A stretch of DNA of 64,000 bases. Source: Neofusicoccum parvum (lineage: Eukaryota; Ascomycota; Dothideomycetes; Botryosphaeriales; Botryosphaeriaceae). Under the pieces are notes generated by a model. That model was not told where the DNA came from and searched no databases. It saw nothing but the letters and a program-made list of their open reading frames with translations. Each line of letters begins with the position of its first letter. The first letter of the stretch is position 1. The DNA lies in the NCBI GenBank assembly GCA_020912385.1, contig CP087216.1:1674001-1738000 (forward strand), read 5' to 3'. Positions 34,846-45,502 of this stretch are shown piece after piece. The translations under genes and the position numbers were made by a program.

Positions 34846-36791
34846 TTACGCTCCGTACTTCGGAGGAATGACCGGCAGCGTGACATAGTTGAGATACTTT
34901 GGCCCAAAGCAGATGTGATTCTGGCCTCTGAGCTTTGTTTCGGACCTACAGCACACAGATTCGTCAGTCAAACGGAAAAAAGGGAGGAATTGGCCACGAG
35001 AGCCGGGGGGAGACTCACCTGTCCTCCGGATGGTTGTGCAAGAAAATGCCGCTCCCCTGGGTATCCCCTGACGCGACCTCGAACACCAGCTTCCCGCCCT
35101 TCTCGACCACAACGTTCGTCGGCCACACCTCGACGTCGACGCCGTAGACCTCGCCGGGGATGACAGGGAGCGCATCGGTGCTCAGGTACTCGCGCCACGG
35201 CAGGTAGGGGCGGTGCTTGGGGTGGTCGGGGTTGGTCTTGCGGAGGGAGACGCGCAGCCAGCCCTTGGTGAGGGGCACCGGGTCGCCGGCAGTGCCGGTG
35301 TAGAAGACCTCTTTGCCTTCGGGCGAGATGTGGCGGAGGGTGACGAACAGGTCGATGTCCGTGGGGGTGGGCCCGGTGGCGTCGGCGCTCATGGAGACGT
35401 TGAGGTGGGCGAGCACGTTGCCCGTGATCTCGGTCTCCTCGTCGAAAGCGGGTGTGGTGAACTGGACAACCGAGGGGTTCTCGAGCGTGCCGAGCGCGCG
35501 GTACGAGAGCTTCTTGGGTGGCGTGTGCAGCGGCTCCAGCCGCGTCAGCTGATGATCTGGCGTGAGGTAGAAGTTTGTCCAGCGCGTGCGCGCGATGGGC
35601 CATTCGTTCTCAGTGCGTCGCGGGTAGGTTTGCTCGGCTTTGGCGTCGTTGAAGCCGACGTCGCCCTTGCGCAGTACGATGTCGACTGGCGGCACCTTGC
35701 CCTTGACGGACCAGCCGACGCGGTCATCGCCCTTGAGGAAGGCATCCAGGAAGCTGCGCTGCACCTCGACCTCCTCGTGGTAGTAGAAGGGTAGGTCGTG
35801 GCGCCCCGTGATCATGCGGAGGTACTTGAACTCTGAGCCTGCGTTCACGAAGCCCTCGACGTTACCGCGGAGATGTAATAAGATACCACCCCAGTTGCCG
35901 ACAGAAAGCAGCGGCACCTCAATATCCGCCATGTCGTACTCCTTGGAGGCGTAGTACTGGTCGTCACGGTAGTGGTTCGCCGCATTGTCAATGTTCTGGT
36001 CCTGGCGGTTCTTCGCCAGCTCCTCCTCGCTCAGATCTCCCTCGATGGTATCCGGGCCCCAGTTCCTCGCGGCACGGCCGCCCAGGCCGTACTGATTTGA
36101 CAGGACCTGGCGATCCCACCAGAACCTGATGAAGGAATTTGACAGGATGCCGCCGTGGCGGCAGCGGTCACGGTAGTAGTCGGACATGCCCTCCCATGGC
36201 ACGATGGCGGACAGGCCCTTTGGCTTGCGCGCGGCCACGCGCCACTGCGAGCCGGCAAAGTACGAGATGCCCAACAGCCCGACCTTGCCCGACGACCACG
36301 GCTGCTCGGCAGCCCACTCGACCACGTCGAAGAAGGCCTCGCTGGTGCCGCGCGACATGGTGTCGAGCAGGCCCGGCGATTGCCCCAGCCCCCGCTCGTC
36401 AGCCCGCACCACCGCGTACCCGTTGCTCGTCCAGAACTTCGGGTCCGGGGTCTCCCATGCGGAGTGGTCGGAGTGGTGTTCGGAGTTGACTTCGGCGTAG
36501 GATTTCGCGTGGAAACTTTTGGTCGTGAGCTTTTGGGACGCACGATGGCGGGGATGGCGGGGTAGCTCTGGAAAGCTCCTCCAAGAACACGACCTACTCC
36601 TTGTAATGGATGTCCTTGCCGTACGGCCCGTACGTCACCAGCACGGGGACTTTCTCTGCGCCCTTGGGTCGGTAGACGTTAAGTCGCACCAGGCCCTCGC
36701 TCGACTTCAGTTGCACCGTCGCATTCTGCTCGAAGACGTAGGGGAACGACTTCTCGTCGATCGAGTAGATGTCCTTGATCTGGTTCGGCAT
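34846..36791 (-). CDS. CocE/NonD-family (peptidase S15) hydrolase
   Basis: Minus-strand exons 36791-36598, 36515-35019 and 34945-34846 give 596 aa. The start lies in a strong context (GCCACCATGCCG). The first exon ends GPYGKDIHYK and the second continues DFHAKSYAEVN, a split codon restored by an 82-nt intron. Motifs of the S15/CocE alpha/beta hydrolases are present: VVRADERGLGQSPG, the nucleophile elbow GLLGISYFAGSQW (Ser at about residue 149), NWGG, and TGRHDLPFYYHEE with the likely catalytic His. The C-terminal half is the jelly-roll domain (TEITGNVLAHLNVSMSADA, DIDLFVTLRHI) typical of cocaine-esterase-like acyl hydrolases. No signal peptide is visible. Substrates are probably esters or acylated amines, but specificity is unknown. 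It shares a divergent 570-bp promoter region with the acidic protein gene. Confidence 0.88.
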
Positions 36792-37361
36792 GGTGGCAGG
36801 GGAAAAGAGAGACTCTGAGGGCAATTGGACAATGCGAGAAGAGAGGCTGCTATTCCTTTTTGTTATGTCCACAGCACCGTCCGCGGCGACTTACGCAATT
36901 GCCCGCAGCAGCCCGTCGGCGCTGAGCCGACGAGCGTGCCTGGCTGCATGTGGCCGAGCTTCTGCGTCGGGATGTGGGGGAAGCGAGCGGGAAGGAAGGC
37001 GGACGGTGCAGATGTGTGGCGGGCCGCAGGCCGAGGGGGGAGTCCGGACCCAGTCATAAGGGCAGCGAGCTCGGTCAGCTGGCGTGCGTCGTTTCCGAGC
37101 GGAAAGGCGAGCGGACGGCTGCTGCGGGCGGGGGTGGTGTGCAGGTGAGGGGAAAGGTGCGACGGGAGCACCAGGCCGGAGTTAACGGCGGCTCCGTGCA
37201 CGGGCCATGGCGCGTCGACGCGTCGCGCGCCCCGGCTTGCCAGTCAGTTCAGTTCAATCAAGCGCTTGCAAGCCAATTCAAGCGCTTGACAGTTCGCCCG
37301 CCTGGCATCCCATCCACACGCCAGTCTGCCGGCTCGTCCTGGCATTCCGGCCACCTCGACG
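36792..37361. other. Divergent promoter region, 570 bp
   Basis: This lies between the minus-strand hydrolase and the plus-strand acidic protein. It is GC-rich in the middle, and near the plus-strand gene it holds two identical palindromes around a CCAAT box. There is no gene. Confidence 0.65.
37259..37288. promoter_or_regulatory. Pair of 10-bp palindromes CAAGCGCTTG flanking CCAAT
   Basis: CAAGCGCTTG, a perfect palindrome, occurs at 37259-37268 and again at 37279-37288, exactly 20 bp centre to centre (about two helical turns). CCAAT at 37273-37277 lies between them. The array sits 74-103 bp upstream of ATG 37362. The symmetry and spacing suggest a dimeric regulator site; this is inference. 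Confidence 0.45.
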
Positions 37362-39245
37362 ATGCCCAACCGAGCACGCAAGAGGGCCGCTACTGAAAAC
37401 ATCGTGTACGACCCTGAATCTGCCGCCCCTCAACAGAAGCATGTCCGCGCGCCAAAACGACGTATCGTCTCTCCACCGCCGTTGCAGGCTGAACGTCGGC
37501 GCAAACAAGTAACGCTCACCCAGATTGAGCGAGGGATGCCCCGTACTGGTGCCACTATCGGGGACTCTGAGGATGAATTTGACGAGTCAAAGCCGAGAAA
37601 AAGGAGCAAGACGCGCAAGTCGAGGCTTCCGGGGAAGACAGAGTCTCAGAATACCCTGACTCAGATTGGATGGCTTTCAATGATTCCGCCATCTGACAGT
37701 GAGGAGGATGAAGTTGAATGTGGAGTAAGGAACCAGGGTGACGATGAAGGCCTGAGCGAGATACCGCCTTCCGACGAAGAACTTGACGAGAGCTTGGAGG
37801 AAGAGGATGGTGGCGTTCCGATTCCAGACGAGGAGTTTAATGGGTTCTCTGATGGCGACGATATCGTACCTGGAGGGGATGAAGAGACTGAGTATGAGAC
37901 CAAGCAAAAGTCCAATCAAGAGGATAACGATGTGGACATGTCTGGGGACCAGACCGGCGGACCACGTGCGAGGCCACCGTCCAATCCTGCGATAGCTCAA
38001 CAACATCAGAGCCCTTCAGGAGTCAACCAAGAAATACCACAAACACCACAGAGAATACGCCGACTCGAAATCCCGTCCTCGCAGACTCCACCTGTCACTC
38101 CATTATCAGCAATTCACACACATGAGAGGAAAAGTTTAATGAGGTCACCTCTGCAGCCACTTTCCACCAACCCACGGAGTCCGTCAGATACACCCTCCAG
38201 GATACGAAAGACCGGTAGTGCGATGAAGTCACCAAAAGATCAGAGTACGCGGAAGAGAGTCACCATCAGGGAACCGTCTTCTAGTTCTGCGCCGACATCA
38301 ACTTCCCGGAGTCGCGTAGATATTCCAGATTCGGACGAGGAAGAGGACGAGGACGAGGAAGGGGACGAAGATGTGGCTGAGGCTGTGGCGGGAATAGATA
38401 TTGGTCAGGAGACGCAAGCCTACATCCGCCGAATCGACTTCAACTGTGGTTCTGCGCGAGGGACAGCAGAGCCAGACGCAGGTGAGGGTGCAGACGACCA
38501 GGATGACGATTCAGGTCTACCGGAAAGTTCAGCAAACAGGTCGTTCAATTTCGATGAAGAAGCTGTTGGAGGATCAGGGGACAGTGAAAATCCATTCTCA
38601 AGAGCGCATTCTCTCCCTGAAGGACTACCCGGCCATGACAAGACTCCCACGAAAATCAAAAAAGAACCCCAAACGCAGCAGCCATGGAGCGCCACCCAGC
38701 GACCGGACGCACCTTTGTCCACTCAGCACGCCGTCCCGACCAACGAATATCTTCCTGGGCCGCTACGTCCATCCCAAGTATCCACCACAGACGGCACAAC
38801 ACAAAATACGCCCAGAAGCCAGATTCTGCCATCACCAATTCACGAAACCTACTCAACATATTTCTCCGACGAACGCATCCCTGCCTCTCAACCTACGCAA
38901 CTCCACCTCAAACAAATTCTCCTCCGCTCGTCTCCACACCAGTCACCTCGCCCTTCCCAAGCATCCACCGCCGATGCCACAACACAGCACACACAACTAG
39001 ATACGCACCAACGCATCCCTGACTCCGCACCTCCGTCTTCGCCAGTGTGCCAGCGGGCGCCAACGTCGCCGCTCCGCTCATCGCCGGTGGCGAGGGAGGT
39101 GAGCGGGAGCCGAGGGAGGAGGAATCTGGAGTTCAATGGGGACAGGCTCATCACGGCGACACAGCTGCTGCCCGAGGGGATGGGCGACTACTCGCTGCCG
39201 CCTCCGCCACCGTGGACGCAGGATACGGAGGACGAGGAGGAGTAG
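37362..39245 (+). CDS. Acidic, disordered nuclear-type protein of unknown function, 627 aa
   Basis: A single intronless frame starts at ATG 37362. The protein is almost wholly low-complexity: a basic N-terminus with likely nuclear-localisation clusters (RKRAATEN, APKRRIV, KPRKRSKTRKSR), repeated TLTQI motifs, acidic patches (SDSEEDE, SDEELDESLEEED, DSDEEEDEDEEGDED) and a segment RRLEIPSSQTPPVTPLS. The last is a motif type I have seen in uncharacterised ascomycete proteins. Ser/Pro sites such as TPQR, SPSDTPS and RSSPVA suggest phosphorylation. No enzymatic domain, membrane segment or signal peptide is visible. The length without a stop and the codon-level bias support a real gene. A chromatin- or DNA-repair-associated scaffold is possible but not shown. 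Confidence 0.7.
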   Translation: MPNRARKRAATENIVYDPESAAPQQKHVRAPKRRIVSPPPLQAERRRKQVTLTQIERGMPRTGATIGDSEDEFDESKPRKRSKTRKSRLPGKTESQNTLTQIGWLSMIPPSDSEEDEVECGVRNQGDDEGLSEIPPSDEELDESLEEEDGGVPIPDEEFNGFSDGDDIVPGGDEETEYETKQKSNQEDNDVDMSGDQTGGPRARPPSNPAIAQQHQSPSGVNQEIPQTPQRIRRLEIPSSQTPPVTPLSAIHTHERKSLMRSPLQPLSTNPRSPSDTPSRIRKTGSAMKSPKDQSTRKRVTIREPSSSSAPTSTSRSRVDIPDSDEEEDEDEEGDEDVAEAVAGIDIGQETQAYIRRIDFNCGSARGTAEPDAGEGADDQDDDSGLPESSANRSFNFDEEAVGGSGDSENPFSRAHSLPEGLPGHDKTPTKIKKEPQTQQPWSATQRPDAPLSTQHAVPTNEYLPGPLRPSQVSTTDGTTQNTPRSQILPSPIHETYSTYFSDERIPASQPTQLHLKQILLRSSPHQSPRPSQASTADATTQHTQLDTHQRIPDSAPPSSPVCQRAPTSPLRSSPVAREVSGSRGRRNLEFNGDRLITATQLLPEGMGDYSLPPPPPWTQDTEDEEE

Positions 39246-41747
39246 GTACGCGATCTCAGGAGATTGGGAGGCTCGGTGAGACGGGTCACATCCGTGTTGG
39301 CCTCCAGCGACTGCTTGTCCAGGACCAGTCGATGATTCGTTCAGCGCCAGTGTGACAGCGCAGTTCTCATATACTCGATGTAGACCGGTCGTTGGCTAGC
39401 TGCGGTCTTGTGGCTTTTCATAGCAGCAAGTTGGATGGATCAAGGGAAGCGAGCAGTGTAAGATTAGAAATGTGTACTGTGATATTCATCTACCCAGAAA
39501 ACATTGAGTAATCAGGAATCCCAAAGCTGCTTCAGTGATCTTCCGCCACCGTTCAAGCCCAACAACCCTTCTCAATACAGCTTGAGCTCAGCGGAACCTC
39601 TCGCGTTCTTTCTAGCTCGCGGACGTCTACATCAACTGCTTAAAAGTCAGCGCCCGTACCGAACAAAGACTTCCAGAGCCGCAACCGGCAGACGTGCAAC
39701 AAAGACAAAAAAAGTTTAGATCCGTATCAGAGTTTCAATTGCGCCAATTCTAATCAATCTTGATCATATGGGGTTGAAACATATTTATAGAACGCAAATC
39801 GTCATTTCGGATCGGGGTAATGATGGGGTTGAGAGGAACAACCTGTGGGGCTACGAGGGAAATTCGAGCAGACGTACCTGTACATGTGGTGCCGCCACCA
39901 GCCCGTCGTCAACCATCCCCTAGTCACACGCGTTTGGAAACGGCTGCATTTGCGGCTTCGCAGTGCGTGGGATACGGTTAGGTGACGGCGAGGCGATGGC
40001 GGCCGTGGGGGGTGGCCAGCCGCGTCGTGCGGCGCTGAGCGGCCGCCACGGGAGCTGAGCTGCAGCGCGCACCGGCAACGGCGGCTGTGATGGGAGCGTT
40101 GGAGGGAAGAGAAAGATGTTGATGGAGGGAGGAATTGTGGACGAGGCGCAGGAAAGAAAATTTGTGCTGTGACTCGGCACGCGGAGATGGTTTCTCCGGC
40201 TGGTCATGGATTACTAAGCGGAACGCTGGCGCGGCTGAGGTCAGGAGTATTTCAGCTATGTTGCGAAGGACATGTTCTCAGAATTTAATTTTTTTCAGGG
40301 GTGCCTATACTTTTATGAAAACGTGCAGGAAGGGTGTTGCTGTGAAGAGCCTTCCTACTTATGCGCATCGAGTTGCTCGGCTACGACAGACGGGGTCTTA
40401 GTCCACATGAGAACCAGCCAGAGTTGGATGTATTCAGATGACGGAAATTCTCCGAGGTCATGCGTGTTGAATTTCATGTTGGATTTGAACTTGCCCTCAT
40501 GAATTGCCAAGAAATTAAGTCTCCACGGTCTCGAGCAAAGCATCTACCAACCAGCTGAGTAGGCAGTCCGTAGTGGTCAGTAAACAGGTTTTCAGCAACT
40601 TCCAAACCAATACTTTGGGGCTTCTGCGTTCTCCTTATGTCTTTTCTAATTCTTTGATCCCTGCAGAGCCTAAGAGGATCAGGCTAAAGCTTTCATACAG
40701 TGACAGTTGTCCCTGGTACCCGTATTCCTGCATTAGTTGCTGCAATACGTCGCTTTAAAGGTATGGATGGACTGCAATCCAAGGTTCGCAGCAAACGTGG
40801 CGGAAGACCACAAGACCATTGGGTCCGGAACGGCCGGCAAGGTACGTAAGAATTCATGTATCTCGTGCCGGCCTGCAGGTGAGCACGATCGAGATTTCCA
40901 CAGAACCTGTCCCTTGCATGTACTTATGAAATACATGTTTATTCCTGGAGAGCTTACCACCAACTGGAAGGTAATGCATGTTCCAATAAACTTCACGTGA
41001 TGTGCTGCCAGCTCATAAGCGCTAATCAGACGTACAGTAAGCTGATGCAGAAGCTTGGTTGCGGAGAGTCGGTGTGTGCAACCGTCGGTTTCAATGGGAG
41101 TGCGGCTGAAGGAATTGCGGGGTAACTCTAAACCATGTACGCATCCCTGAATTTAATCTACCAGATTCCTGCACGATGGTTGGATGCTTCCTTAAAAGCC
41201 TGGGGTCATCTCGTTTCGGCCCCGGGAATGGCGGCGGGGACCCGGTGGTTTACGAGCTCTAGGGCGCCACTGACTGGAAGAACACCCAACAGCACCAAAC
41301 AACAGCGTTCCTGCAGCCCGCATCAGCAAGCCATCTTCAGAACCCTCGACTCAGAAAGCTCAGACAATGATGCTGAGCCCGTCTCTATTACTTTTCCCCC
41401 GAACAGGAAAGTTCGCCTGCCGTGCTTAATCTCCTTTTGGGCTGAGCATGCTGCCGCGCTTATGGTTGCTTGCAGTAGCTGAAGTATGGGATGACACCAA
41501 GACCTTCTCTTGCCGTTCGTTCCTGACAGCCTGGTGAGAAAATTTCCAGGTCTGGATCTTGATCTTCCACAAGGAAGCGTTGCTAAATTGGTAGAAATAG
41601 TGAATGGGCGGGGGTTTAAATAGCTGGCGGAGTCACTGCACTTACTTCTCTCCCCAGCCTCATCTTCCTATATCAGGAGCTTCAACTTCTCAAACCAAGC
41701 CCTCTTCATTAATCTTTCGGGCCCTGAGCACCCGCAGTCTGTCCATC
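39246..41747. other. Gene-poor stretch, 2.5 kb
   Basis: AT-richer than the flanks in places (39480-39900, 40250-40760). Frames of 60-115 codons occur (for example 41135-41482 on the plus strand), but none has protein-like composition across its length or a plausible splice partner. The last 130 bp contain the core promoter of the secreted-protein gene. Confidence 0.5.
41615..41622 (+). promoter_or_regulatory. TATA-like element TTTAAATA
   Basis: It lies 126 bp upstream of the But2-domain gene's ATG and is followed by a CT-rich leader. Position and sequence fit a core promoter, but AT-rich octamers are common. Confidence 0.3.
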
Positions 41748-42463
41748 ATGAAGTACCTCGCCCCTCTCGTGGCCCTTCTCGGTCTTTCCGTTGCCAGTGC
41801 CATCCCCAACAACTACGACGACGACTGTGACTGCCCAGTCAACGGGACCCTCCCCGAAGACCCATCTACCTACGTCTCTACATCTGCTTTCTACGCAATC
41901 AGCGCGAGGAAGCCCAACAAACACTACCAGCCGTCGCTCACCGCCAAGGTCACGCCAGGCAACCTCTGCTTCATCACCAACCTCGCGCTCCCCTCATCGG
42001 CCTATGGCAAGACCTGCACGCTCAAGTTCCTATTCCCCACTCAGAAGCAGGCGAAGCAGAACTACAAGTTCGAGGGCCCTGGACATTTCACATTCACCGG
42101 ATATGCTACCGGCGTGGGCGCGGATGACTCGACGACGTACAACAACCAGCCAGCACCGGGTCCCAGTAAGTTACCCTCCAAGATTCCCCATTTCTCTCTC
42201 CTCGCCCTTTTCCTTTTGAAGGGATGAAGGAAGGCGCGGGTCTCCTGGTTTAAACGGCACTAACTCTCCTTCCAGGCCCTCCCAGCCCTCCCGAGATCCT
42301 GCCCGGCAACGCGTACACCATCTTCTCCGGGCCGTGCGGCGTCGAGGAGGGTGCGGAACAGACCCTCGTCAGCGGCAGCCTGTGCAGCGCTGACACAAAG
42401 CTCGAGTTCACGCAGAGCACCGGTCCGGGTTGCCCGCTTGGCTTCTTCGTTGAGCTCTCGTAG
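41748..42463 (+). CDS. Secreted protein with But2 C-terminal-like domain
   Basis: Exons 41748-42165 and 42276-42463 (intron GTAAGT...TTCCAG, 110 nt) give 201 aa. The start MKYLAPLVALLGLSVASAIP is a clear signal peptide, probably cleaved after ASA. The mature region has paired Cys (DCDC, LCF, KTC, GPC, SLC, PGC) and the core GNLCFITNLALPSSAYGKTC, followed by a hydrophobic strand, FLFP. This matches the But2/Uba3-binding C-terminal domain that recurs in small secreted ascomycete proteins. I chose ATG 41748 rather than an earlier in-frame codon (41604) because only this start gives a classical signal peptide. The role is unknown; cell-wall or host-interface proteins are common in the group. No catalytic residues are recognisable. 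Confidence 0.82.
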
Positions 42464-45025
42464 ACGCGAGGAGATGTTGATGTGAGAGATCTGGGACCAA
42501 AACCATGTCCTTGATGATGCATTTGGAAAACCCGGCTCTGCAGGCCCTTGTTTACATTCAATTATAGCATAATTTATTGAGGCACACTCTTTTACTATTG
42601 TCATTCTGGTCAGCTTACAAGTTTGGAGGCATGATATGTCTCGGCGTGGCAAATTCGCTTTTCTTAACCTTCCTAATCCGATCAAAATCTCTAGAGACTC
42701 CTACCATAAGGACAGGTGCGGCCCGTCAGTAGGTAAGCTGCTGCAGCGTGGTTGGCGTGAACGGCTCTGTCATTGTCTCTAGTACGGATGGCACGATGGC
42801 CTCTCTGATTTGGTAAGCATGCAAGCAGTAACTCTTGACTAAAATTCTAAACGGAAGAGTCTGTGCCACGCGAGAACTATGTAGACAGATCCCATTTGAA
42901 CCATATCACTTGGCCTCAGTATCGGGACCTGGACCTCTCGGAGGATCCTCTATTCGGAACTCTACACTGAATGCCATGCACTAGACCCAAGATATTAGTT
43001 ATCGCCAACTCTATCTTGATGACTTCTGGAGTCTGTTGTCAGTAACGGTTTAACGTATTGTGCGTCCGGGGGCTGCAGTAGGAGATGAACTTCGGAGACG
43101 ATTAAACTTGGTGCCCTGGTGTTGGGCAAGATTCCTTTTTTCTTGTTTCTTTTTCTTTCCAGGTGGCCAATATTTGACATCTCCTATGATGAAAGAGACT
43201 ATTCTTATGTAGTCATTCCGCCGGTGGTAACAGTAAAGAGCGGGGCTTCCACTGTGGGTTGGTGACAGCGTCTCTCGTCTCAAAGGATGCTACCCAAAAT
43301 TTCGCACAAGTTTAGCTGATGTATACTCAAGTACCTCTACTTACACTTCACGAAATCAGCTGACGTTTCTCCAGGGGAACCACCCTCACGGCCTTCCCGG
43401 AAATCTGGTCCCGCGTATGCAAGGAGATCATTTCGGCCCGGGTCCAGAAAGCGTGGCTGGTGGAGAAATAGCTGCTTGAACGCGCGCGCCGTCCCGAACA
43501 CTCAGGCCTCGGCGCGCCAATCTTTCAGCTAATCCGCCGGAGGAGAGGAAGCGTTTGATCGAACGAACCTTCAAGCATTTAGTAACCTTTTCTACAAATC
43601 TGACCACCACAGACGCAAGAACCCCACGCGCTTCCCCAATCGGCTGAATGATGCAGAGCTCCATAATTCATTCAATTATTCCCACCTTCGCATCGGCAGT
43701 CTATTCGTCCGTTCTCGCCGACACCGGCGACAGCTCGTAGCGACATTGTTGAGAAAACCCCACGTGGCTTGACGGAGGCTTGAAGGAGCGGCCAGACAGG
43801 GCTGACGTCTGGCCCGCAGCCCTACCGGTGGGCTGAGTGCTGAGGCTGACGCTAAGGAGGAAAATTTGCGAGCCGGGCGAGTGCAGCGTGGCAACAGGAG
43901 CGCCAGGATTGCGCTACCTATCCGTCCGTCGGCCGGGCGCATTTCCTCCGACCGGTCCCAGACAGACGGCAAACTAAAGAGCACCAGGCACGATTTTTCT
44001 GACATCAAGGGAGAAAGGAGAATCCTTCCGGGCGGGCGGCCCCGAATGTTTCGTCTTTCAGGCATTTCGTGGGGACCGGAAGTGTGTGCTACGTAGTCGT
44101 CGCCGGCGAAGGGCTCCGCAAAAGTAATCAGACAACTGACTCGAGCTGCATGAGCAGCATTCCCGCCTCCCGCCATCTTTGCAATATGGAATTTCGGGAG
44201 AGCGTGTGAATCTGCGCATCTTCCGATGCTTCCCCGCGGTTATGCTTAATGGTGGAAAGGGGAGCCTGGAATCCGGAAGGGATGAGCGAGAACACGTCTG
44301 CACATTGCATGCCAGCTAAGCTCTTTGTTTCGGTTGACCCGAGACCAAAATATTACCACCTACTGGGAGTACAGAAATATTATCTGCGAAAAAGAAAAAA
44401 CATATCCCTTGCGGGAAGAAATCTTGAAGCGTCCGTAGTCCATAGTCCATAGAATATTGATATCATGTTTTCCCTCCGTTGTACATATCGGCTCCCACCG
44501 AACGCCTACTGATGCTGAATATTGTACCCTCATGATTACTACCTGACGATGGCCACTTTGAATCGACCGGTCGCGCTCCAAAGTCCAATTGAGCCTTGCA
44601 ATAGGTGGTATGGCTATTATCGTCCTCCTAAGGCGCATCCGTCCTCGAGAGATGCTCCAAGCGAGACAGCCATGGCTTCCTACCGTCAGCCGTCCTCGTT
44701 GGACCATGTCTGGTGTGTTACTGCCCTAGATACGTGTCCGATTTCGAATAGAAATGTGCGAAGCGTGGTCGTCCGGTTGGCTCGGTTTACTGGAGTGTTT
44801 GTCGATTCTAATCGGTCAGGTATGGATTTGACCGAAAGAATCAGGCTCACTCAGCGTCCCCATGTAAAGTTTCTTAGGGTGTTGAATTCCACCACAGAGC
44901 AGACTGCTTCCCCACTCTTCAGCGATCCTACAAGGGTATCCTGCAGGGCCGTCTTGATCGCCGTCAGTATCCAGCAGGACGGACGCGCTAGTTCCGGATC
45001 CTTACCTGCGATCTTCCACGGGCAT
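42464..45025. other. Gene-poor stretch, 2.6 kb, convergent 3' ends
   Basis: Mixed composition with AT-rich parts (42550-43330). No frame looks like a protein. A 166-codon minus-strand frame at 43676-44176 is Arg/Ser/Pro-rich and unsupported. A long plus-strand frame entering from 44522 is the antisense shadow of the 45026-45502 gene. Confidence 0.5.
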
Positions 45026-45502
45026 CTACTTCTTCAGGGCGTGGTGGTCCTTCTCGGCCTGCCAATCCGAGCTCCCGATCAGGATGTTCATGAAGCACAG
45101 GCCGGCCTCGTCGGACTTGACCCAGAAGGCGTCGGGCACGCACTCGTCCTCGTCCGAGTCGAGCGTGACGAACAGCACGCCGTCTTCGGCGAAGCGGGGC
45201 GGGGCCACGACGACGAAATGCAGCGGGTCGAACTGGCGGGTCTTGGCCATCTCGACGTGGTGCTTGACGACGGCGTCCAGCTTCGCTCCCGCAAAGTTCC
45301 AGCGCGGCGGCGGCTTGACGCACTCGCCCCGGCGGTGGGTGTCGCACTTGGACTCGCACGCGTCCTGGAGCTTGACGAGATCGGCGTCCGGCAGGTCGGC
45401 GAGACTGTACAGCGCGGCGGGCAGCAGAGAACTGGGCTCGTCGCGCCAGTGCTCCACTTCCGGCAGCTTGGGCGGCAGGGCGAGGGCGTCGTCCAGCGAC
45501 AT
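45026..45502 (-). CDS. Uncharacterised 158-aa protein
   Basis: The minus-strand frame from ATG 45502 to stop 45026 is intronless. It opens MSLDDALALPPKLPEVEHW, then has DADLVKLQDACESKCDTHRR and a C-terminal block, DGVLFVTLDSDEDECVPDAF, followed by WVKSDEAGLCFMNILIGSSD. The alternation of hydrophobic strands and acidic loops suggests a small globular alpha/beta domain. It reminds me of DUF6924-type fungal proteins, but I cannot confirm that. No signal peptide or membrane segment is visible. The frame continues open upstream of the ATG only through GC-rich leader. A TATA-like element lies about 255 bp upstream. Both strands are open here; I prefer minus because its translation is protein-like and the plus-strand one is not. 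Confidence 0.72.
   Translation of the reverse strand: MSLDDALALPPKLPEVEHWRDEPSSLLPAALYSLADLPDADLVKLQDACESKCDTHRRGECVKPPPRWNFAGAKLDAVVKHHVEMAKTRQFDPLHFVVVAPPRFAEDGVLFVTLDSDEDECVPDAFWVKSDEAGLCFMNILIGSSDWQAEKDHHALKK

Noticed and set aside
43676..44176. 166-codon minus-strand frame
   Set aside because: Composition is noise-like and there is no recognisable motif.
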